Origin: Archivesica marissinica | Lineage: Eukaryota; Mollusca; Bivalvia; Venerida; Vesicomyidae | Length of the DNA stretch: 64,000 nucleotides | Reading direction: 5' to 3' | NCBI GenBank assembly: GCA_014843695.1 | Contig: CM026386.1 | Coordinates: 89,151,943-89,215,942, forward strand | In this document: in pieces, positions 1-12,503 of the stretch | Layout of the letters: every line of letters starts with the position of its first letter | Numbering within the stretch: position 1 is the first letter of the stretch | The notes under the pieces: model-generated | Told to the model about the DNA's origin: nothing | Seen by the model: the letters and a program-made list of their open reading frames with translations, nothing else | Database searches by the model: none | Program-made: the position numbers and the translations under genes

Positions 1-3000
1 GAAGTTTTAGGTTTTACAGTAGATATGCTACAATACATCATAATTATATGCTTACCGTTAACATATAACACTGGTTTGTAGGAGTACACAGCCGGAATCT
101 CGGACTGGAGGTTATAAGCCGTACATCATATATGCTTATCTCTAACATATAACTCTGGTTTGTAGGAATACACCGCCTGATTCTCGGACTGGAAATTATA
201 AGCCGTACATTAGATATGCTTCAATGCATCATATATGCTTACCTCTAACATATAACACTGGTTTGTAAGAGTACACCGCCTGACTCTCGGAATGGAAGTT
301 ATAAGCCGTACAGCAGATATGCTTACCTCTAACATATAACACTGGTTTGTAGGAGTACACAGCCTGATTCTCGGACTGGAAATTATAAGCCGTACATTAG
401 ATATGCTTCAATGCATCATATATGCTTACCTCTAACATATAACACTGGTTTGTAAGAGTACACCGCCTGACTCTCGGAATGGAAGTTATAAGCCGTACAG
501 CAGATATGCTTACCTCTAACATATAACACTGGTTTGTAGGAGTACACAGCCTGACTCTCGGACTGGAAGTTATAAGCCGTACAGTAAATATGCTACAATA
601 CATCATATATGCTTACCTCTAACATATAACACTGGTTTGCAGGAGTACACAGCCTGACTCTCGAACTGGAAGTTATAGGTTTTACAGTAAATATGCTAAA
701 ATACATCATATATGCTTATATCTAACATATAACACTGGTTTGCAGGAGTACACAGCCTGACTCTCGAACTGGAAGTTATAGGTTTTACAGTAGATATGCT
801 ACAATACATCATATATGCTTATCTATAACATATAACACTGGTGTGCAGGAGTACACAGCCTGAATCTCGAAATGGAAGTTATAGGTTTTACAGTAGATAT
901 GCTACAATACATCATAATGATATACTTATATCTAACATATAACACTGGTTTGTAGGAGTACACCGCCTGACTCTCGGACTGGAAGTTATAAGCCGTACTG
1001 TAAATATGCTACAATACATCATATATGCTTATCTCTAACAAATAACACTGGTTTGCAGGAGTACACAGCCTGACTCTCGAACTGGAAGTTATAGGTTTTA
1101 CAGTAGATATGCTACAATACATCATATATGCTTATCTATAACATATAACACTGGTTTGTAGGAGAACACAGCCTGACTCTCGGACTGGAGGTTATAAGCC
1201 GTACAGCAGATATGCTTACCTCTTACATATAACACTGGTTTGTAGAAGTACACAGGCTGACTCTCGGACTGGAAGTTATAAGCCGTACAGTAGATATATG
1301 CTACAATACATCATATATGCTTACCTCTAACATATAACACTGGTTTGTAGGAGTACACATGCTGAATCTCGGATTGGAAGTTATAAGCCGTACAGTAAAT
1401 ATGCTACAATACATCATATATGCTCACCTCCAACATATAACACTGGTTTGTAGGAGTACACAGCCTGACATCCGGACTGGAAGCCGTACAGAAGATATGC
1501 TACAATACATCATATATTCTTATCTCTAACATATAACACTGGTTTGTAGGAGTACACAGCCTGACATCCGGACTGGAAGTTATAAGCCGTACAGAAGATA
1601 TGCTACAATACATCATATATTCTTATCTCTAATATATAACACTGATTTGTAGGAGTACACAGCTTGATTCTCGAACGGGAAGTTTTAGGTTTTACAGTAG
1701 ATATGCTACAATACATCATAATTATATGCTTACCGTTAACATATAACACTGGTTTGTAGGAGGACACAGACGGAATCTCGGACTGGAGGTTATATTTAAG
1801 CCGTACATCATATATGCTTATCTCTAACATATAACACTGGTGTGTAGGAGTACACAGCCTGACTCTCGGATTGGAGGTTATAAGCCGTACATCATATATG
1901 CTTATCTCTAACATATAACTCTGGTTTGTAAGAATACACCGCCTGATTCTCGGACTGGAAATTATAAGCCGTACATTAGATATGCTTCAATGCATCATAT
2001 ATGCTTACCTCTAACATATAACACTGGTTTGTAAGAGTACACCGCCTGACTCTCGGAATGGAAGTTATAAGCCGTACAGCAGATATGCTTACCTCTAACA
2101 TATAACACTGGTTTGTAGGAGTACATAGCCTGACTCTCGGACTGGAAGTTATAAGCCGTACAGTAAATATGCTACAATACATCATATATGCTTACCTCTA
2201 ACATATAACACTGGTTTGTAGGAGTACACATCCTGACTCTCGAACTGGAAGTTATAGGTTTTACAGTAGATATGCTACAATACATCATATATGCTTACCT
2301 CTAACATATAACACTGGTTTGTAGGAGTACACAGCCTGACATCCGGACTGGAAGTTATAAGCCGTACAGAAGATATGCTACAATACATCATATATTCTTA
2401 TCTCTAACATATAACACTGGTTTGTAGGAGTACACAGCCTGACATCCGGACTGGAAGTTATAAGCCGTACAGAAGATATGCTACAATACATCATATATTC
2501 TTATCTCTAATATATAACACTGATTTGTAGGAGTACACAGCTTGATTCTCGAACGGGAAGTTTTAGGTTTTACAGTAGATATGCTACAATACATCATAAT
2601 TATATGCTTACCGTTAACATATAACACTGGTTTGTAGGAGGACACAGACGGAATCTCGGACTGGAGGTTATATATAAGCCGTACATCATATATGCTTATC
2701 TGTAACATATAACACTGGTGTGTAGTACACAGCCTGACTCTCGGATTGGAGGTTATAAGCCGTATATCATATATGCTTACCTCTAACATATAACACTGGT
2801 TTGCAGGAGTACACAGCCTGACTCTCGAACTGGAAGTTATAGGTTTTACAGTAAATATGCTAAAATACATCATATATGCTTATATCTAACATATAACACT
2901 GGTTTGCAGGAGTACACAGCCTGACTCTCGAACTGGAAGTTATAGGTTTTACAGTAGATATGCTACAATACATCATATATGCTTATCTATAACATATAAC

Positions 3001-6000
3001 ACTGGTGTGCAGGAGTACACAGCCTGAATCTCGAAATGGAAGTTATAGGTTTTACAGTAGATATGCTACAATACATCATAATGATATACTTATATCTAAC
3101 ATATAACACTGGTTTGTAGGAGTACACCGCCTGACTCTCGGACTGGAAGTTATAAGCCGTACTGTAAATATGCTACAATACATCATATATGCTTATCTCT
3201 AACAAATAACACTGGTTTGCAGGAGTACACAGCCTGACTCTCGAACTGGAAGTTATAGGTTTTACAGTAGATATGCTACAATACATCATATATGCTTATC
3301 TATAACATATAACACTGGTTTGTAGGAGAACACAGCCTGACTCTCGGACTGGAGGTTATAAGCCGTACAGCAGATATGCTTACCTCTTACATATAACACT
3401 GGTTTGTAGAAGTACACAGGCTGACTCTCGGACTGGAAGTTATAAGCCGTACAGTAGATATATGCTACAATACATCATATATGCTTACCTCTAACATATA
3501 ACACTGGTTTGTAGGAGTACACATGCTGAATCTCGGATTGGAAGTTATAAGCCGTACAGTAAATATGCTACAATACATCATATATGCTCACCTCCAACAT
3601 ATAACACTGGTTTGTAGGAGTACACAGCCTGACATCCGGACTGGAAGCCGTACAGAAGATATGCTACAATACATCATATATTCTTATCTCTAACATATAA
3701 CACTGGTTTGTAGGAGTACACAGCCTGACATCCGGACTGGAAGTTATAAGCCGTACAGAAGATATGCTGCAATACATCATATATTCTTATCTCTAATATA
3801 TAACACTGATTTGTAGGAGTACACAGCTTGATTCTCGAACGGGAAGTTTTAGGTTTTACAGTAGATATGCTACAATACATCATAATTATATGCTTACCGT
3901 TAACATATAACACTGGTTTGTAGGAGGACACAGACGGAATCTCGGACTGGAGGTTATATATAAGCCGTACATCATATATGCTTATCTGTAACATATAACA
4001 CTGGTGTGTAGTACACAGCCTGACTCTCGGATTGGAGGTTATAAGCCGTATATCATATATGCTTACCTCTAACATATAACACTGGTTTGCAGGAGTACAC
4101 AGCCTGACTCTCGAACTGGAAGTTATAGGTTTTACAGTAAATATGCTAAAATACATCATATATGCTTATATCTAACATATAACACTGGTTTGCAGGAGTA
4201 CACAGCCTGACTCTCGAACTGGAAGTTATAGGTTTTACAGTAGATATGCTACAATACATCATATATGCTTATCTATAACATATAACACTGGTGTGCAGGA
4301 GTACACAGCCTGAATCTCGAAATGGAAGTTATAGGTTTTACAGTAGATATGCTACAATACATCATAATGATATACTTATATCTAATATATAACACTGGTT
4401 TGTAGGAGTACACCGCCTGACTCTCGGACTGGAAGTTATAAGCCGTACTGTAAATATGCTACAATACATCATATATGCTTATCTCTAACAAATAACACTG
4501 GTTTGCAGGAGTACACAGCCTGACTCTCGAACTGGAAGTTATAGGTTTTACAGTAGATATGCTACAATACATCATATATGCTTATCTATAACATATAACA
4601 CTGGTTTGTAGGAGAACACAGCCTGACTCTCGGACTGGAGGTTATAAGCCGTACAGCAGATATGCTTACCTCTTACATATAACACTGGTTTGTAGAAGTA
4701 CACAGGCTGACTCTCGGACTGGAAGTTATAAGCCGTACAGTAGATATATGCTACAATACATCATATATGCTTACCTCTAACATATAACACTGGTTTGTAG
4801 GAGTACACATGCTGAATCTCGGATTGGAAGTTATAAGCCGTACAGTAAATATGCTACAATACATCATATATGCTCACCTCCAACATATAACACTGGTTTG
4901 TAGGAGTACACAGCCTGACATCCGGACTGGAAGCCGTACAGAAGATATGCTACAATACATCATATATTCTTATCTCTAACATATAACACTGGTTTGTAGG
5001 AGTACACAGCCTGACATCCGGACTGGAAGTTATAAGCCGTACAGAAGATATGCTACAATACATCATATATTCTTATCTCTAATATATAACACTGATTTGT
5101 AGGAGTACACAGCTTGATTCTCGAACGGGAAGTTTTAGGTTTTACAGTAGATATGCTACAATACATCATAATTATATGCTTACCGTTAACATATAACACT
5201 GGTTTGTAGGAGGACACAGACGGAATCTCGGACTGGAGGTTATATTTAAGCCGTACATCATATATGCTTATCTCTAACATATAACACTGGTGTGTAGGAG
5301 TACACAGCCTGACTCTCGGATTGGAGGTTATAAGCCGTACATCATATATGCTTATCTCTAACATATAACTCTGGTTTGTAAGAATACACCGCCTGATTCT
5401 CGGACTGGAAATTATAAGCCGTACATTAGATATGCTTCAATGCATCATATATGCTTACCTCTAACATATAACACTGGTTTGTAAGAGTACACCGCCTGAC
5501 TCTCGGAATGGAAGTTATAAGCCGTACAGCAGATATGCTTACCTCTAACATATAACACTGGTTTGTAGGAGTACACAGCCTGACTCTCGGACTGGAAGTT
5601 ATAAGCCGTACAGTAAATATGCTACAATACATCATATATGCTTACCTCTAACATATAACACTGGTTTGTAGGAGTACACATCCTGACTCTCGAACTGGAA
5701 GTTATAGGTTTTACAGTAGATATGCTACAATACATCATATATGCTTACCTCTAACATATAACACTGGTTTGTAGGAGTACACAGCCTGACATCCGGACTG
5801 GAAGTTATAAGCCGTACAGAAGATATGCTACAATACATCATATATTCTTATCTCTAACATATAACACTGGTTTGTAGGAGTACACAGCCTGACATCCGGA
5901 CTGGAAGTTATAAGCCGTACAGAAGATATGCTACAATACATCATATATTCTTATCTCTAATATATAACACTGATTTGTAGGAGTACACAGCTTGATTCTC

Positions 6001-6812
6001 GAACGGGAAGTTTTAGGTTTTACAGTAGATATGCTACAATACATCATAATTATATGCTTACCGTTAACATATAACACTGGTTTGTAGGAGGACACAGACG
6101 GAATCTCGGACTGGAGGTTATATATAAGCCGTACATCATATATGCTTATCTGTAACATATAACACTGGTGTGTAGTACACAGCCTGACTCTCGGATTGGA
6201 GGTTATAAGCCGTATATCATATATGCTTATCTCTAACATATAACTCTGGTTTGTAGGAATACACCGCCTGATTATCGGACTGGAAATTATAAGCCGTACA
6301 TTAGATATGCTTCAATGCATCATATATGCTTACCTCTAACATATAACACTGGTTTGTAGGAGTACACCGCCTGACTCTCGGAATGGAAGTTATAAGCCGT
6401 ACAGCAGATATGCTTACCTCTAACATATAACACTGGTTTGTAGGAGTACACAGCCTGACTCTCGGACTGGAAGTTATAAGCCGTACAGTAGATATATGCT
6501 ACAATACATCATATATGCTTACCTCTAACATATAAGACTGGTTTGCAGGAGTACACTGCATGACTCTCGGACTGGAAGTTATAAGCCGTACAGTAAATAT
6601 GCTACAATACATCATATATGCTTCCCTTTATCATATAATACTGGTTGTAGGAGTACACAGTCTGACCCTCGGACTGGAAGTTATAAGCCGTACAGTAAAT
6701 ATGCTACAATACATCATATATGCTTACCTCTAACATATAACATTGGTTTGTAGGAGTACACATCCTGACTCTCGAACTGGAAGTTATAAGCCGTACAGTA
6801 GATATGCTACAT
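1..6812. repeat. ~103-bp satellite with nested higher-order blocks
   Basis: The basic unit is about 103 bp and contains AACATATAACACTGGTTTGT and GTTATAAGCCGTACAG; some copies lack ~19 bp. A marker variant (GAAGTTTTAGGTTTTACAG) starts at 1, 1679, 2557, 3843, 5129 and 6007, which gives spacings of 1678, 878, 1286, 1286 and 878 bp. So 1679-5128 (3450 bp) is repeated from 5129 onward almost base for base, and the two 1286-bp blocks are adjacent. The block at 1-1678 looks like a recombinant: its start matches an 878-type block and its end, from about 620, matches a 1286-type block. The array decays at 6500-6812 into unique sequence. Open frames here are translations of the repeat, not genes. Confidence 0.95.
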
Positions 6813-7289
6813 GGGCCGGAGCAAGAATGATATGCAAATATCATACTGCTGTCTCCTCTGGTTCCTCTGATGAGATCGACTGATTGAATACTGTCCAAGA
6901 AGATTTTGACGTCGCAGAAAGAACGCCATATCCTTTGCCTCCGCTTGTTTTACACAATCAGGGTCGGCTTCAGGTTTCGTAAACTATTTCTTGTCAAGAG
7001 GTATGGCGAATACCGGCTCACTTGTTGCAGGATTTATGTTCGCAGGATACAGGTTCTACTTACTCAAATTTAAAAAGGTCAATTTAAAAGAATACAATCG
7101 GTAATCAGTGTCATGGTTCAACGGAAAACCACTAGTGCCAAGCAAGATATCAACATTTGACCCTTCAGGCTTTCTCCATTATACTCTAGTGCATAGTGGT
7201 CCATCAGAAGGGAAACAAGATTTAGTGAATCCCCTTCCAAATACTGTCGGGGAATCCCCTTTCTGAAACCCTTGGATTACCCGGTACTC
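6813..7289. other. Unique sequence, no gene seen
   Basis: This stretch between the satellite and a small triplication has no long open frame, splice-flanked exon or repeat that I recognise. Confidence 0.5.
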
Positions 7290-7690
7290 AAAACATAGGT
7301 ATAGACACTTGACCTTTTCTTAATGCTTGCCTGGTTACAGATATGTTGGTAAAAATGGACTTTTCTGTAATGGCGGCCACTAATTTACATATTCATGAGT
7401 ATTGTTAATGACTCTAGAAATGTTCTAATCATATTCTCTGCCCTTCAAAACATAGGTATAGATACTTGATTTGTCATTATAGCTTGCCCGGTTACAGAGA
7501 TATTCGTGAAAACGGACTTTTCTGTTATGGAGGCCACTAATTTGCATATTCATGAGTATTTTTCAAAACCAATGACTTCGGAAATGTCATAACCATATTC
7601 TCTGCCCTTCAATACATAGGTATTGACACTTGATTTGTCATTATAGCTTGCCTGGTTAAAGAAATATCGTAGAAGAATAGTTCAACATTT
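7290..7690. repeat. ~160-bp tandem triplication
   Basis: Three diverged copies start near 7294, 7449 and 7611. Each begins with ACATAGGTAT and contains a 'tggcggccac(t)aatttgcatattcatgag'-like core, split here as TGGCGGCCAC and CATATTCATGAG. Spacing is 155-162 bp. No coding potential is apparent. Confidence 0.8.
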
Positions 7691-8482
7691 GCCAATTGGC
7701 GGCCATATTGTTTATGCAAATTAGATGGTCAAAAACTCAATATATTGCTTGGAAACCGAGTTTATCGGATTCGGCATGCCTGAATTATGTTAAAAAGTCT
7801 GGTTCCCAACTTTTACCCAAAAATGCCCCTAGAACCTTATGCAGGGCCTTTTTTTCTGAAATCCCACCAGTCTATAATTCCTACGCATCAGAACGCCAAA
7901 CTGTATTACATTCGCCGATGAACAACGGCAAGACAAATATTACCTCCTACGCTAATCCACACATTCTGTGTCTATACTTTCTAATCACCTACTTGGATGA
8001 GTTTCATTAAACATACTCCAATTATGGACCTCACAGAGACGACGTGCGGAACACATCCTCCAATCTTGTTCATTTAATGTTACTGCCATAATTGGAAGTA
8101 GACGGTCACATTACTATAGTTTGTGTCCGGTCAATAGTTATCCAACTGCCTGAAGATATTTAACTAATTTGGCACATATTTTAACCATATGCATATGGCT
8201 TTGAAAAACAATGTTGTTTCAATGTCACAATTGGAAACCTAAGTGTGCAAATGACTATTGTTCTAATCATTGGTTGGTGCATTGTTCATGTTTTCTGACG
8301 AGGTGCAGAGCGCAGTTTTCACCCACACATGTCAATATCTCACTATGAGGTTAATGCGCAGATCGAGCTCTGATCTGGATATTCTAATTTCACAACATCA
8401 GCACATGTTTTATTTAAGGATCTTCAGTTATAGCCACATTTGTCTTTTAATGTACATATCGACTGTGTAATTTGTATTTCAG
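7691..8482. other. Noncoding stretch before the first Ig exon
   Basis: Frames of 66-104 codons occur but have no recognisable domain, and none is flanked by convincing splice sites. It probably includes intron sequence of the receptor copy that follows. Confidence 0.4.
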
Positions 8483-8827
8483 CATTTCCAGTAATAACAC
8501 TTCCAAATGGCACGAATGAGATGACTGCTTCATCTAAATTGGGTGAAAACGCAACAGTAGAAATAGAATATTACTCCAATGCAGGTGTACCTGATGTTAA
8601 ATGTTTTAGAGTGTTGAATGGAACCACACATATAGAACATGAATGTGTTGTAGTATCTGTTCCGACTGTTGTTGACTTGCCAGTATTTGCACAAACTATT
8701 AAAGAAAATGGAATAAAAACTAGCATATCAATTAGGATACTTTCTGATGAATTCTTCGGATTATACAATGTCACCATCTCTAACGAGATCAACTCTACCT
8801 ATTTACGATTAGAAATGTTTGCACAAG
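8483..8827 (+). pseudogene. Cysteine-poor Ig-like exon of a decaying IgSF receptor copy
   Basis: A good acceptor (TTTGTATTTCAG) precedes 8483 and a phase-1 reading runs 115 codons. The product resembles the membrane-proximal Ig domain of the downstream gene (exon at 49165). Both lack the canonical Ig cysteine pair and end in an F/G-strand pattern (FGLYNVTISN here, FGRYRLLIEH there) followed by an AQ sequence. The expected donor should follow CAAG at 8827, but the next bases are ATAAG instead of GTAAG, so the +1 G appears mutated to A. An FN3 exon and a transmembrane exon follow in the order used by the downstream gene, and both carry frameshifts. I infer a decaying paralogue; the more N-terminal exons would lie left of the window or are lost. 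Confidence 0.65.
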
Positions 8828-8984
8828 ATAAGATTAAATATAGTTCAGTGTGTTACCTATGGAAAACACTGTTGAAGGTTAATGTATCACGTACTCTATG
8901 AAGCAAAACGCAACATGTTCCCACTGTAAATATAAGATGTTGTCAACAGTTTCGATATTACACGTCAACTAAATACGTTGAATT

Positions 8985-9182
8985 GATGGTATCCCCCGCC
9001 GAATATGATCCCATACAAGTCGGGACAGACAAACAAATAACGCTAAACCTATTTCGTGGATAATGATATCTGTAGGTTTTTAAAATAAATAAAAGACGGC
9101 ACAGGTGTATATTATTAAATAATGTTGAATCTAGTGTCAAATCAAGGACAGTAACTCTGGTCGAATCGGCGGGATATAACTC
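8985..9182. mobile_element. Short MITE-like element
   Basis: TATCCCCCGCCGAAT near 8989 and the reverse complement of ATCGGCGGGATATA near 9166-9179 form imperfect terminal inverted repeats of about 15 bp around ~190 bp of noncoding DNA. No clear target-site duplication was found. It lies in the intron between the Ig and FN3 exons. Confidence 0.4.
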
Positions 9183-9568
9183 GCAATGGCGATATGTTGT
9201 ATGAATTAAGTTGTATGACATTACGGTTATTTGGTGATAAGGGCAATAACTCTGGTTTCACTAATACAATTTGGGTCAGGCATGCAGGACAAAACCGCGC
9301 AATGATGATGCAATTTTATTTTTAAGTTTGATGACATTTCATAAGGCGGTTATTATTCACTATAATTGGTAACCAATTAATGACCCATATATAGTGTGTT
9401 ATAAACCCGTGACATTCCATGAATGGGTTACTTAGTTAATGCCACATTATTGATTTATTAATCAATTCAATGACAATAACTCTTGTTTCACTATTTCAAT
9501 GCAGCATGGCCCCCTTTGTTCGAAAGCACTACATATATGTATAAAGTATTTAGTTTCTTTTATTTCAG
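9183..9568. other. Intron sequence before the FN3 exon
   Basis: AT-rich noncoding sequence with two copies of a CAATAACTCTGG/TG-like motif near 9245 and 9474. It ends in the acceptor TTTCTTTTATTTCAG at 9568. No coding potential seen. Confidence 0.5.
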
Positions 9569-9878
9569 GACCTCCAAGTCCCCCATATGATATACAAATA
9601 GACAATATTCAGCATACGACTGTCACGTTGTCTTGGAAACGAGGCTTCCACGGAGGCTTTGAACAAACATGTGTGATACAACTAAGCAGAGATAAGGTGA
9701 ACTGGAGCAACATAACATCGGTGAATGGTATGCTTGATACCAGCAATGAACCAATACCTAAGACGTTAGATGGTCTCGATGATTCGACAACTTACTTTGT
9801 ACGGATGTTTGCATAATTATAACATAGAAGGAAATAGCATCTATACAGACTACCTCAACTATACCACCTTACCAATAG
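9569..9878 (+). pseudogene. FN3 exon with frameshift
   Basis: After the acceptor the phase-1 reading begins GPPSPPYDIQI and has FN3 hallmarks: VTLSWKRGF with the core Trp, then GGFEQT, and later LDDSTTYFVRMFA. The GGFEQT motif matches the single membrane-proximal FN3 domain of nephrin-like receptors and the exon at 55538 (WGLQQTF). At about 9815 the frame runs straight into TAA. A shift of one frame restores a fitting ending (NYNIEGNSIYTDY...) up to the donor GTTTGT at 9879. Exon length is 310 nt (3n+1), against 297 for the intact paralogue. I call this a frameshifted pseudo-exon; a consensus error is the alternative. Confidence 0.7.
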
Positions 9879-10004
9879 GTTTGTCCATTAAATATAACTA
9901 TGGCAATTTTAATACCATATCGTGACAGATACCCATCAACTCATTTAATGACATAACTATAATAGTCCATGTGTATAGTGGTGTTTTGTGGAAAATGCGG
10001 CTTA

Positions 10005-10285
10005 TTTGTTTGTTTTGTGCGTTTAGAATCGTACCAACAGCTTAGGTCACATGGCGAATGTCCGGCTATTATTGGTGAAGGAAGAACCCGGATGCCCTTC
10101 CGAGTACGTTACCAGGCACGGACGGATATCCGGGTAGAACTACAGACCTACCACAAGCCAGCAGGGGATAGCGTCCTCACTTAAAATAATTCGTCACCCA
10201 CACTGGAATTCGAACCTACTGCGGTATGGGACAAGTAATTTGAAGTCAACGACCGCACAGTAGCCCCTGGTCCACGGCGGCCCCG
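10005..10285 (-). mobile_element. tRNA-derived SINE, copy 1 of a family
   Basis: Read on the - strand it has a tRNA-like head with a box-B-like TAGGTTCGAATTCC and 'gttgacttc' region, then a conserved body (TATTATTGGTGAAGGAAGA on the + strand), ending near the T-rich stretch at 10005. Similar - strand copies lie at 27515, 38925 and 45690, and related + strand copies at 34540 and 34955. It is noncoding and sits between the FN3 and transmembrane exons. Confidence 0.65.
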
Positions 10286-10483
10286 TTATCCATTTTATCC
10301 TAGGTATAATGTTTCATTAGAGTTAGCTTTAATGATGAAAAACATAAATGTCTAGAAACTCCCTCCATTTCTGAACATTATTGCAAAGACATTTTAGAGA
10401 GAAAAAATGTTTTTTTTATTACAATATAATGTATTGAAGATTTAATGATATATGTTGATGCTAATTTCCTGCATACATTTCAG

Positions 10484-10601
10484 AATCAGATGATCCATCT
10501 AACAGTGCTGGTTGCCGCCGGGGTCACTACTTGTATGTTAGTTGTAGCGGTGGTAGTGGATGTTGCTGTTGTTATTTTGAAACGGAGAGGTTTCCTTACA
10601 A
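10484..10601 (+). pseudogene. Transmembrane exon with frameshift
   Basis: An acceptor (GCATACATTTCAG) precedes 10484. Phase-1 entry reads ESDDPSNSAG, then the useful frame changes. In the next frame a ~22-residue hydrophobic span follows (VTTCMLVVAVVVDVAVVIL) and ends in the basic stop-transfer KRR. The donor GTAAAT follows at 10602 and leaves phase 1. The length is 118 nt (3n+1), so entry and exit phases disagree, unlike the 132-nt transmembrane exon at 62034. This is the third lesion in this copy. No cytoplasmic exon was recognised downstream. Confidence 0.6.
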
Positions 10602-10789
10602 GTAAATATTTTTGAACTGCCCCCGTGTTATCCCCCAGGGCTCCATACTTCCGCCCGAGCCCCAACATAAGTATATACATTTATCTAAACCTCTCCACCA
10701 TCCCAAAATGCGTGAGTCGCAGTTCATTCATAGAAAACAATGAGCCAACATGCGGTTTTGTCATTTATTTGTAAATGACGACGTTTCTA

Positions 10790-10876
10790 GCAAATATGTG
10801 AAACACGATAACAACACATAATATGTGAAACATGCTAACACCACATATATGTAAAACATGCTAACGCCACATGTAT
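10790..10876. repeat. Short ~28-bp repeat, three copies
   Basis: Three diverged copies of ATATGTGAAACATGCTAAC followed by a CCACAT-like end occur back to back. Noncoding. Confidence 0.6.
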
Positions 10877-11609
10877 TCAAATATATTCTTAAATGAAGGT
10901 GGGTATAAAATAACAAACGCCACCAAGCAATGCCATTGCGTCACCGACAAGCAACGTCATTGCGTACCCCACCCAAGACTCACGCAGTCCGTGACATGAA
11001 AGTTTATATGATATAAAAAGATTATGTACAACTAATCCCAACACGGGTACTAGAATCGATCCTCTGCAGTAAAGCTTATAATATGCGGAGTATACAGTTA
11101 TATGATGCAAGTAGCAGCCTTATACTGACCTACTGGCTAAAGCATAGGTGACCGCCCATTATACAACATCTTTTAAGGTGAATGCAATAACTCAAACCCA
11201 AACGGAGGCAGACTTATACTGACCCATCCATTTGCTATGGTTTTGCAATCTAACTACAAGCAATGTCTCCCACAAGTATGATATAAGCTTTACTTCAACT
11301 TCAGTGGTTCCTATACGTGAAGATAAACATTATGCGTCAGCAAAATTATACAAGTACATGTATTAGAATATAAGCACGTAGCAAGCAAGACCTGAGTACA
11401 CATATTTTCGACTTAACCAGCAACCATATCTGCACATTGCATCTGTAACGGATTTAGGTAGACAGTACACACGGAGGCAGCCTTATGTTGACCCTCCTAT
11501 ACATTCCACCCAAACCGCCACAGACCAATCTCTGTACTTGTTATTTACATGACATAATTATCCCCAGACATACACTATGACTGCCATAGACCAATCTCGG
11601 CAGCCTCAC
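10877..11609. other. Noncoding; possible 3' flank of the Ngaro-like element
   Basis: Contains near-repeats such as ACGGAGGCAG followed by CTTAT near 11202 and 11472, and CATAGACCAATCTC-like motifs near 11522 and 11585. These could be remnants of the split direct repeats expected at the 3' end of a Ngaro element, but I could not pair them with the 5' side. Confidence 0.3.
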
Positions 11610-12480
11610 CTATCTCTGCATGGCGTTGGATTGCCAACGTCCCATTTTCTTTATGGCATCGTCAGAGTGGCCTTGCATAGCAGCAAATGTCGCTGCTTCT
11701 ATGCGGAATGAGTGCGATTTATACAGGTTTGAATTAAATCCGAGAAAGTTCACCACGTTCTTTAAATGGGTACTAATGAACGAGCATGGTATTGCTTTAC
11801 CACTGGGCCATTGAAAGAGAGGTCCTTCTGTATGTGTACATGCCGCCAAGTATTCTTTAACAGTGCTTACGGTGCACAATGCCGAATCGGTTATATGAGG
11901 ATACAGGAATAACGTAACAGCCTCGGTACTGTGTTTATATTTCCTCAAGATCAATTCCAGCCCTTGAATATCTCCCTTGTGATAAATGATTTTTACATCT
12001 GGTAGTTGCAACACTGAATTGCGAGTTAATGTGGATTTTACACATATCTCCCCAATGCGAAAAAGCCCAAACAATGCCAGAATACACATGGTTTTAAAAG
12101 TGTTTCTTTCAACCTGCAATGAAACGACTTCAGGTATGACGGCTACAATTTTGGCAAGAATATCGTACGTTAATGGCAGTCTAGTATCGGCACGAGCGTC
12201 AGACAGGTTTGAGATGTGCCCTTAAAGAACTGCTTAATTAGAAAGGATGCGGTGAAGTCCTACAACCCCATCAATTTGTGAATGTAGTTGAATGCAGAGG
12301 CATGTGAGGCAATCGTTCCGGGTCTGTAGCCCTTAGCAAACAGGTGTGTTAAGTAATTAACTAAGTAAGTCTGTGACACAGGCAATTCGATCGCGTGATG
12401 GTTTTGTTTGCAAAATTCAACGTAATGTTTCCAATAACTGAAATAATTCTGTTTGGTTCATTGACTAATAGATAATGACT
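11610..12480 (-). pseudogene. Tyrosine recombinase (YR) of the Ngaro-like element
   Basis: The longest intact part (12119-11610, 169 codons) carries the catalytic half: the first arginine in GLFRIGEI, the HxxR motif as SHSFR, and GHSDDAIKKMGRW. The N-terminal SAM-like half is still readable upstream (12480-12130) but interrupted: a stop lies near 12274 and the frame changes near 12361. The ORF ends at MQR followed directly by a TAG stop, where the family has the nucleophilic tyrosine. The enzyme would join circular cDNA into the genome without an integrase. With the tyrosine position lost it should be inactive. Confidence 0.75.
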
Positions 12481-12503
12481 TATCACATATTGTGCATGCT
12501 CAC

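Noticed and set aside
397..6898. Many - strand open frames of 60-160 codons
   Set aside because: They are translations of the 103-bp satellite and recur with it; no domain, no start context.
9969..10184. 71-codon + strand frame
   Set aside because: It lies within a tRNA-derived SINE copy and has no domain.
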